DNA of 64,000 nt from Phytomonospora sp040655735 (GTDB lineage Bacteria; Actinomycetota; Actinomycetes; Mycobacteriales; Micromonosporaceae). A program made the translations under genes and the position numbers. The number at the start of each line of letters is the position of its first letter. Positions within the stretch are counted from its first letter, which is position 1. Of the stretch, positions 58,799 through 64,000 are shown one piece after another. The stretch lies in the NCBI RefSeq assembly GCF_040655735.1, contig NZ_JBFAKK010000009.1:62001-126000 (forward strand). Direction: 5' to 3'. The notes beneath the pieces are model-generated. The model was not told the DNA's origin and did not search any database. It saw only the letters and a program-made list of their open reading frames with translations.

Positions 58799-60510
58799 TC
58801 GACCCCCACCAGGAGCGGATTGCGGCGCTGTCCGCCCTGGTAGCAGCAGACCTCCACCATTGGCCAGCGCGACGCGAGGTGTGCGGTGACGCGCCCGACG
58901 GCGGCCTCGGACAGGCCGGCGCCGGTGACGAGGGTGACGAGTTCCCCGCCGGCGGCGCACATCCGGTCGAGGAGCTCGCAGGCGACCGCGGCCGGATCGG
59001 AGCCGATGATGACGACGTCGCCTTCGGCGAGGCCGAGGACGTCGCCGGGTTCGCAGCGCCCGGCGGTGGTCAGCGCGACGCGGGCGGCGACGGCCAGTGC
59101 CCCGAACCGGCAGGCGCCGGCGGCCTCGGCCATGGCGATGACGTCGTCGTCGAAGCGGCGGCTGGGTTCGCGCACGGCGAGCGCGGCGAGCGCTTGCACC
59201 GGGGAGCGTGTGGGGACGACCGAGACGTGCAGGCCCTCGGCGCGGGCGAGTTCGGCGGCGCTGTCGGCGACCGACTGGCTGCTGCCCTCGTTGGGCAGGA
59301 GGATCACCTCGGCCGCGCCGGTGGAACGCATCGCGGTGAGCAGTTCGTGCGTCGACGGAGGGCTGCTGGCGACGGGGTGGGCCCCTTCGGCGGCGAAGAG
59401 TTCGGCGAGACCGGTGCCGCCGGCGACGGCGACGACGGCGCGGGAGACCTCGCCGGCGGCGGGCTCGGTGTCGTAGGGCGCGTGCTCCTCGGTCCCGGAG
59501 TGCCCGTGGCCGTGGTCGTGGCCGTCGGCGAAGCGGGTCACGGAGATGCGGTGCGGGCGGCCCGCCTCGATGCCGGCCTCGATGGCCGCGCCGACGTCGT
59601 TGACGTGCACATGGACGTTCCAGGTCTGGTGCTCGCCGGCGCGGGTCTCGTCGCGCAGGCCGGTGCCGACCACGACGAGGGAGTCGCCGAGACCGGTGAG
59701 CCTCAGCCGGAGGCGCTCGACCTCCTCGGAGGGCGCGTCGAGGAGGTACTGGACCTCGTAGGAGAACTCGTCGGAGCCGGTCTCGCGCTCGGCCGCGCCG
59801 GTGCCCCCGCGTGGCCGGCCTTCGAGGTCGGCGGCGGCCTGCGGTCTGCCGGTGGGCTCTCCGCAGACGACGGCGACGAGGGCGTCGAGGACCAGCGCCA
59901 GCCCGAAACCACCGGAGTCGACGACGCCGGCGCGGGCGAGCGCGGGAAGCTGCTGCGGGCTGAGTTCGACGGCCTGACTGGCGCCCTGGCAGGCGGCGGT
60001 GACGACGACGTCGAGCGATTCTCCACCGAGTCTGGCCACGGCGTCGGCGGCCGCGTCGGCGATGGAGAGCATGGTGCCCTCGGTGGGCACGGCGACGGCC
60101 GCGCGGCAGGCGTCGGCGGCCACGCGCAGGCCGATGACCACGGCGGACGCGTCGGCCGCGGCGGCGCCTTCGCTGCGGTGCAGCCAGGAGTCGGCGAGGC
60201 CGCGGAAGAACTGCGCGATGATCACGCCGGAGTTGCCGCGGGCGCCGAGCAGGGCGCCGCGCGCGAAGCGTCGCAGGGCCTCCGACAGATCGACGACTTC
60301 GCCGGCCTCCAGGGCGTGCAGTCCGGCGGTGACGGTGGCGACCATGTTGGTGCCGGTGTCGCCGTCGGGGACGGGGAAGACGTTGAGTTCGTCGATGTCG
60401 CGCTGATGGCGGCGCAGGACATCGAGGCTCGCCGCGCACCAGCGGTGGAAACCGGCCGCGTCGATCGTGGTGAGCGGTCCCTCGGCGACCGCGTCCTTTA
60501 CGTCCCGCAC
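58795..60510 (-). CDS. DAK2/FakA-like (YloV) protein
   Basis: The 571-residue protein has an N-terminal DhaL-like kinase domain with the Mg-ADP motif VFPVPDGDTGTNM (44-56) and LGARGNSGVIIAQFFRG (88-104). The middle domain carries a His-rich stretch (HDHGHGHSG), and a C-terminal DegV-companion-like domain follows. The related Staphylococcus FakA phosphorylates fatty acids bound to FakB; no FakB-like gene is in the window. Its place before recG is conserved in many bacteria. The GTG start is used. The His-rich insertion is unusual and may bind metal. Confidence 0.88.
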   Translation of the reverse strand: MRDVKDAVAEGPLTTIDAAGFHRWCAASLDVLRRHQRDIDELNVFPVPDGDTGTNMVATVTAGLHALEAGEVVDLSEALRRFARGALLGARGNSGVIIAQFFRGLADSWLHRSEGAAAADASAVVIGLRVAADACRAAVAVPTEGTMLSIADAAADAVARLGGESLDVVVTAACQGASQAVELSPQQLPALARAGVVDSGGFGLALVLDALVAVVCGEPTGRPQAAADLEGRPRGGTGAAERETGSDEFSYEVQYLLDAPSEEVERLRLRLTGLGDSLVVVGTGLRDETRAGEHQTWNVHVHVNDVGAAIEAGIEAGRPHRISVTRFADGHDHGHGHSGTEEHAPYDTEPAAGEVSRAVVAVAGGTGLAELFAAEGAHPVASSPPSTHELLTAMRSTGAAEVILLPNEGSSQSVADSAAELARAEGLHVSVVPTRSPVQALAALAVREPSRRFDDDVIAMAEAAGACRFGALAVAARVALTTAGRCEPGDVLGLAEGDVVIIGSDPAAVACELLDRMCAAGGELVTLVTGAGLSEAAVGRVTAHLASRWPMVEVCCYQGGQRRNPLLVGVE

Positions 60511-60559
60511 GAAGAACGAGCCTAATGCCAGCCCCCGACATCGCGGAGGCTGGCGGCGA

Positions 60560-62257
60560 CTACATGTTGAAGTGGAGCGTGAGAAGCCGGTCCTCGACGC
60601 TCTGCTTCAGGTCGGGTTCGCTGTCGGGGACGGCCGCGTAGGCCACCGCGGTGCGGGAGCCGTCGACGTCGATGAGCGCCAGGTAGACGGTGTCGCCGGT
60701 GGCGGCCATGGCCGGATCCGACCAGACCACGTGGTAGCGCAGGATGACCGCGACCCGGCCGTCGATGCGCGCGTTCTGGACCGTCGGGGCCGCCTCGCGC
60801 TTGAGGCCCTTGAGCGGTTTGGCGTCGGCGCCGACGTAGCGGCCGCCGTCGAGGGCCGTCGCGAGAGCCTGCGCCGCTTCGCCGATCTTGGCGGGACCGG
60901 CGTAAGGGATCAGCGCGGTGTCGAGACCGCCGGTCATGAACAGCGCGGGCAGGCCGGGGATGCCCTCCTTGAACTCGCCCGACGCGGTGGTGATCTCGTT
61001 GTACGAGGCGGGTGGGCTGGCCATGGCGACCCACGGCGCGCCGGCGGTGAGGTATTCGAGGCGGGTGTTCTCGTTGAGGACCGCCGTCAGCGGCGCCGGG
61101 CCGGTGCCCTCGCCGGGCTGGGAGTCCTGCGAGGCGCCCGGATCGGCGCTCGGGTCGGCGGAGGGCGTGCCGCCGGTGTTGAAGAACAGGACCGCGCCGA
61201 CGCCGAGCGCGACCACCACGATGACCACCGAGACGATCAGGACAGCCTTGGGGATGCCGCGCTTGGACCGCCCGACCGGCGCTCCGCCGAACCTGTTCGG
61301 TGGGGGCGGCGGGGACGGCTGGGTGCCGGTGTAGGTCGGGCCCTCGACGGGAGGGTGCTTGGCCGCGAAGAGCTGCGGGTCGGGTCCCGACTGGTAGTGC
61401 GACGGCGGACCGGAGACCTGCTGGGGGGCGTAGAGGGGCTGACCGGAGACGGGGTGACCGGAGACGGGCTGAGCCGACACCGGCATGCCCGACACCGGGG
61501 CACCGGAGACCGGCGGCGCCGAGACGGGGAACCGCCCGGAGACCTGGCCGGGGTACGGCTGCCGGGTGTGGGCCGGGGGGCCGGAGACCTGGCCGCTCTG
61601 CGGCGGATACACCGGCTGGCTCGGCGGAGCCGACACGGGTTGCTGGTAGGCCGGGGGACTCGACACCTGCTGGCTGTGCGGCGGATAGACCGGCTGACTC
61701 GGCGGAGCGGATACCGGCTGCTGATACGCGGGAGGACCCGACACGGGCGGGGTGTACGCCGGCGGGGCGGAGACCTGCTCGCCCTGCGGCGGATAGGTCG
61801 GCTGACCCGGGGGCTGGTACACCGGCTGGCTCGGCGGAGCCGACACGGGTTGCTGGTAGGCGGGAGGACCCGACACCGGCGGCGTGTACCCCTGGTGCTC
61901 CGGGGGCGTGTAGACCGGCGGATTCTGCGGCACGTACACCGCGGGCTGCTGCGGGCCCCACTGATTCGGGACCGTCGGCGGCTCGGCCGGGTTCGCCGGT
62001 GGCTGCTGCGGGTACTGGGACGACTGCTGCTGTTGCCGGTACTGCTCTTGCTGGTACTGCGGCTGGGCGGGCTGCTGGTACTGGGGCGGCGGACCGTACG
62101 AAGGCGGCGCGAAGGGGTCCACGGGCTGGGGCGCGGCCTGCTGCGGGTCGGGTGCCGGCCCGAAGGGCGAGACCGGGTCCTGCTGAGCCTGCTGCCGTCG
62201 ACGGATCGCCTGGGTGTCCTCCGACGACTCCTCGTCGGGCTGCTGCGGGTAGGTCAT
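60560..62257 (-). CDS. Pro/Gln-rich repeat protein with one membrane helix
   Basis: The 565-residue protein (ATG 62257; a TTG 9 bases upstream is the alternative) has a long low-complexity N-terminal half. This half is rich in Pro, Gln, Tyr, Ser and Val with tandem units such as PVSGPPAYQQPVSAPP and SQPVYPP (about residues 125-290). A basic GRSKRGIPK precedes a single membrane helix (AVLIVSVVIVVVALGVGAVLFF, about 345-366), followed by an Asp/Pro/Ser linker and a ~170-residue extracytoplasmic domain (NTRLEYLTAGAPWVAM, VVWSDPAMAATGDTVYLALIDVDG). The topology is cytoplasmic disordered tail, helix, outer domain. Function is unknown; such proteins are common in actinobacterial cell envelopes. It is divergent from rpmB. 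Confidence 0.78.
   Translation of the reverse strand: MTYPQQPDEESSEDTQAIRRRQQAQQDPVSPFGPAPDPQQAAPQPVDPFAPPSYGPPPQYQQPAQPQYQQEQYRQQQQSSQYPQQPPANPAEPPTVPNQWGPQQPAVYVPQNPPVYTPPEHQGYTPPVSGPPAYQQPVSAPPSQPVYQPPGQPTYPPQGEQVSAPPAYTPPVSGPPAYQQPVSAPPSQPVYPPHSQQVSSPPAYQQPVSAPPSQPVYPPQSGQVSGPPAHTRQPYPGQVSGRFPVSAPPVSGAPVSGMPVSAQPVSGHPVSGQPLYAPQQVSGPPSHYQSGPDPQLFAAKHPPVEGPTYTGTQPSPPPPPNRFGGAPVGRSKRGIPKAVLIVSVVIVVVALGVGAVLFFNTGGTPSADPSADPGASQDSQPGEGTGPAPLTAVLNENTRLEYLTAGAPWVAMASPPASYNEITTASGEFKEGIPGLPALFMTGGLDTALIPYAGPAKIGEAAQALATALDGGRYVGADAKPLKGLKREAAPTVQNARIDGRVAVILRYHVVWSDPAMAATGDTVYLALIDVDGSRTAVAYAAVPDSEPDLKQSVEDRLLTLHFNM
61610..61890 (-). repeat. Tandem coding repeats (~42-130 bases) in the Pro/Gln-rich protein gene
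   Basis: Near-identical blocks recur, for example GGCTGGCTCGGCGGAGCCGA near 61612 and 61822 with a variant near 61691. They encode repeated Pro-Val-Ser-Ala-Pro-Pro-Ser-Gln units. The third-base divergence shows that the repeats are not all recent, but some blocks are almost exact and prone to unequal recombination. Confidence 0.7.
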
Positions 62258-62357
62258 CAGGGGCAAACTTTCCGGAGGGGGTACCGTCGCCTTGGGACGC
62301 CTGCGGTAACGTCGCTGCCAGCGTACGTGAGCGTGACACCTTCTACACCACCCCTGT

Positions 62358-62388
62358 TTGGCGGTGCACGGTCACTCTCAGGTAGGCT
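62358..62388 (+). promoter_or_regulatory. Candidate rpmB promoter
   Basis: TTGGCG (62358-62363) and TAGGCT (62383-62388) are 19 bases apart, about 60 bases upstream of the rpmB start, followed by AGGAG near 62435. The same ~190-base region must also drive the divergent Pro/Gln-rich protein gene. Confidence 0.4.
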
Positions 62389-62449
62389 TCCCAGGCTGCC
62401 CCTGTGTGGGCGATCAAGATATACGTCAACACTCAGGAGTGCGTTCATC

Positions 62450-62644
62450 ATGTCCAGCAGGTGCGATGTCTGCGGCAAGGGCCCCGGCTTCGGCAACAAC
62501 GTGTCCCACTCGCACCGTCGGACGCGTCGTCGGTGGAACCCGAACATCCAGGTCGTGCGGACCAACGTGCCCGGCGGGGACAACAAGCGCAAGGTCAAAC
62601 TGTGCTCCTCCTGCCTGAAGGCCGGAAAGGTCGCCCGCGCCTAA
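62450..62644 (+). CDS. rpmB: 50S ribosomal protein L28
   Basis: The 64-residue protein reads MSSRCDVCGKGPGFGNNVSH and has the basic stretch HRRTRRRWNPN. It has two Cys pairs (CDVC near the N-terminus, CSSC near the C-terminus), so it is the zinc-binding C+ form. Divergent rpmB and thiL-side genes separated by a strong terminator match many actinobacterial genomes. Upstream in-frame extensions are antisense to the Pro/Gln-rich gene and not real. Confidence 0.96.
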   Translation: MSSRCDVCGKGPGFGNNVSHSHRRTRRRWNPNIQVVRTNVPGGDNKRKVKLCSSCLKAGKVARA

Positions 62645-62670
62645 GCGCGAGGACCGCGAGAGAACTTCGA

Positions 62671-62697
62671 AAAGCCGGGCCCACGTGGCCCGGCTTT
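62671..62697. terminator. Intrinsic terminator after rpmB
   Basis: AAAGCCGGGCC and GGCCCGGCTTT form a perfect 11-base stem with a CACGT loop, followed by T residues. It is one of the few classical intrinsic terminators in the window and could also act on thiL transcription from the other side. Confidence 0.88.
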
Positions 62698-62813
62698 TTC
62701 ACGCCCCGAAACGGCCCGGGCGTGTCGCGACGCTCGCCGAGCGCCGGGCGGTGCGGCACCGAGCCCGCCGATCCGACTCCGTGCCCGCTGCGCCGCCCGC
62801 TCCCCGGCCACGC

Positions 62814-63803
62814 CTAGTTCCGGACGAACGACCCGTTTAATTCCTGCCGGAAGTGATCCCACCCGGCGGCCGAGCTCGTCCAGCGCGTCCCGTCGACGGT
62901 GACGCCCTCCCCCGCCCGCACGACGCCGATCTCGGCCCACTCGGCACCGAGCATCACGTCGGGCGGGAAGGTCGCCACCAGCGCGTGATCCTCCCCACCG
63001 GTGAAGACCCACTCGTAGGGGTCGACGCCCAGCGCGTTGGCGGAGTCGGCCATCTGCTGCGAAAGCTTGAAGCACGAGCGGCGCAGGTCGACGTGCACGC
63101 CCGAGGCGACCGCGATGTGGCCGACGTCGGCGAGCAGCCCGTCGGAGACGTCGATCATCGACGTGGCGCCCAGCTGCGCGGCGAGGATCCCGGCGGCGTA
63201 GGGGACCTCGGGCCGGCGGAAGGCGCCGACGAGCGCGCCCGGCGAGCGGAAACCGCGCGAGAGGATCGTGTAACCGGCGGCGGCCCAGCCGATGCGGCCG
63301 GCCATGGCGACGATGTCGCCGGGGCGGGCGCCGGAGCGTGTGACGGGCGTGCGGTGCTCCAGATCGCCGAGGGCGGTGACCGAGATCGTCAGCGTCGGAC
63401 TGGCCACGGTGTCGCCGCCGACGACGGACGCGCCCACCAGCGCGGCCTCGGCGGCCAGGCCGTCGGCGAACTCCTCGGCCCACTCGACGGGCAGGTCGCG
63501 GGGGGTGCAGAAACCGACGAGCAACGCGGTGGGACGCGCGCCCATGGCGGCGATGTCGGCGAGGTTGGCGGCTGCGGCGCGGTGACCGACGTCGGTCGCC
63601 GAGGACCAGTCGCGGCGGAAGTGGCGGCCTTCGACGAGGACGTCGGTGCAGGCCACGACCCTGCCGTCGGGGGCGCGGACCACCGCGGCGTCATCGCCGG
63701 GCCCGAGCAGGCAGTCGGCGTCCGCGCCGTCGCCGGCCGGGACCGCCAGACGCCGGGTCAAGCGTTCGATCAGGCCGAACTCGCCGCTCTGCGCCACCGT
63801 CAT
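62814..63803 (-). CDS. thiL: Thiamine-monophosphate kinase
   Basis: The 329-residue enzyme phosphorylates thiamine monophosphate to thiamine pyrophosphate. Motifs of the PurM-like fold are LLGPGDDAAVVRAPDGR, VACTDVLVEGRHFRRDW, ANLADIAAMGARPTALLVGF, VVGGDTVASP, SMIDVSDGLLADVGHIA and EWVFTGGEDHALVATFP. No other thi gene is adjacent. The start at 63803 matches the usual ThiL N-terminus (GEFGLIERL). Confidence 0.95.
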   Translation of the reverse strand: MTVAQSGEFGLIERLTRRLAVPAGDGADADCLLGPGDDAAVVRAPDGRVVACTDVLVEGRHFRRDWSSATDVGHRAAAANLADIAAMGARPTALLVGFCTPRDLPVEWAEEFADGLAAEAALVGASVVGGDTVASPTLTISVTALGDLEHRTPVTRSGARPGDIVAMAGRIGWAAAGYTILSRGFRSPGALVGAFRRPEVPYAAGILAAQLGATSMIDVSDGLLADVGHIAVASGVHVDLRRSCFKLSQQMADSANALGVDPYEWVFTGGEDHALVATFPPDVMLGAEWAEIGVVRAGEGVTVDGTRWTSSAAGWDHFRQELNGSFVRN

Positions 63804-63986
63804 CGTGTCTCCTCACATCGCCCGCACGTAGCTTAATGTGAAGAGGGGAACGCGCGAGGTTCGCCTTGTCGCGCGAGTCGCCCCCGCCGGCGCGGCCGGC
63901 CGCGCCGACCGTGTCCCCCTGGACACCGGCTCCCGTTGCGGTAGTTTCGCTCAAAGCCCGAGCGCGTGTCAGGCGTGCTACGTGTT

Positions 63987-64000
63987 AAGGAGACGTGTTG
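63987..64000 (+). other. Likely ribosome-binding site and start of a gene cut by the window end
   Basis: AAGGAG (63987-63992) is followed by GTG (63995) and TTG (63998) at the very end of the window, preceded by a TAGTTT (near 63943) that could be a -10 element. This suggests that a rightward gene divergent from thiL begins here. Its product cannot be seen. Confidence 0.35.

Noticed and set aside
60467..62644. 725-codon open frame on the + strand covering the Pro/Gln-rich gene region and ending in rpmB
   Set aside because: Only its last 64 codons (L28) are real. The rest is antisense to the Pro/Gln-rich membrane protein, with Arg/Gly-rich composition typical of high-GC shadow frames.
1..64000. 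tRNA, rRNA or CRISPR features
   Set aside because: Reading the intergenic regions on both strands gave no tRNA-like cloverleaf, rRNA stretch or regularly spaced repeat. A dedicated scan could still find a tRNA that I missed.

Overview
The window is high-GC DNA from an actinobacterium. The signs are many GTG/TTG starts, ATGA-coupled genes, a CebR-type operator before a GH5 cellulase, and conserved actinobacterial neighbourhoods: pepA/gcvT/lpdA/sucB, and coaD/SepIVA-like/DUF177/rpmF/rnc followed by recG/rsmD. I cannot resolve the genus from sequence alone. No rRNA, tRNA or CRISPR array was recognised. || Layout. (1) 1-4.85 kb: a coupled lipid-modification operon with two cyclopropane-fatty-acid-synthase-type methyltransferases (the first cut by the window edge), two flavoproteins (the second frameshifted) and a DUF1365 protein. 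(2) 4.85-7.4 kb: a junction with a truncated aldo/keto reductase (AKR) copy, decayed DNA and a dead IS630-family element with intact terminal inverted repeats. (3) 7.4-25.1 kb: an accessory, apparently biosynthetic cluster. It has an ABC-2 exporter (ATPase plus two permeases), a lysine/ornithine N-hydroxylase, two divergently transcribed ATP-grasp ligases, and an 11-gene, almost fully overlapping operon: CYTH-domain protein, AKR, radical SAM enzyme, thymidylate-kinase-like protein, nucleoside phosphorylase, TIM-barrel isomerase, Gfo/Idh/MocA oxidoreductase, DUF402 hydrolase, half-length AKR, APH-like kinase and IMPase-like phosphatase. No NRPS or PKS is present. (4) 25.1-26.6 kb: a PduO-type cobalamin adenosyltransferase and a short LuxR-type HTH protein. 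(5) 26.6-64 kb: mostly core chromosome. It carries an intact AKR, cobT, a nested MITE pair, gcvT, pepA, a two-gene RNA-repair operon, an ABC-F gene with a structured leader, lpdA-sucB, corA-like, a UbiB-like kinase, GH5 cellulase, rnc/rpmF/DUF177, a KAP NTPase with a degenerate caspase-like domain, coaD, rsmD, recG, a DAK2 protein, a Pro/Gln-rich membrane protein, rpmB and thiL. || How it fits together. The cluster in region 3 lies between two same-orientation copies of the AKR 5' end (5006-5282 and 26586-26861), so about 21.3 kb looks like an insertion or exchange next to the AKR locus. Its gene set suggests modification of a nucleoside- or sugar-like unit (phosphorylase, nucleotide kinase, isomerase, dehydrogenases, radical SAM, phosphatase) joined by ATP-grasp amide chemistry to an N-hydroxylated amino acid, then export. 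The product cannot be named from sequence. This cluster and the caspase-like/KAP protein are the best candidates for undescribed biology.
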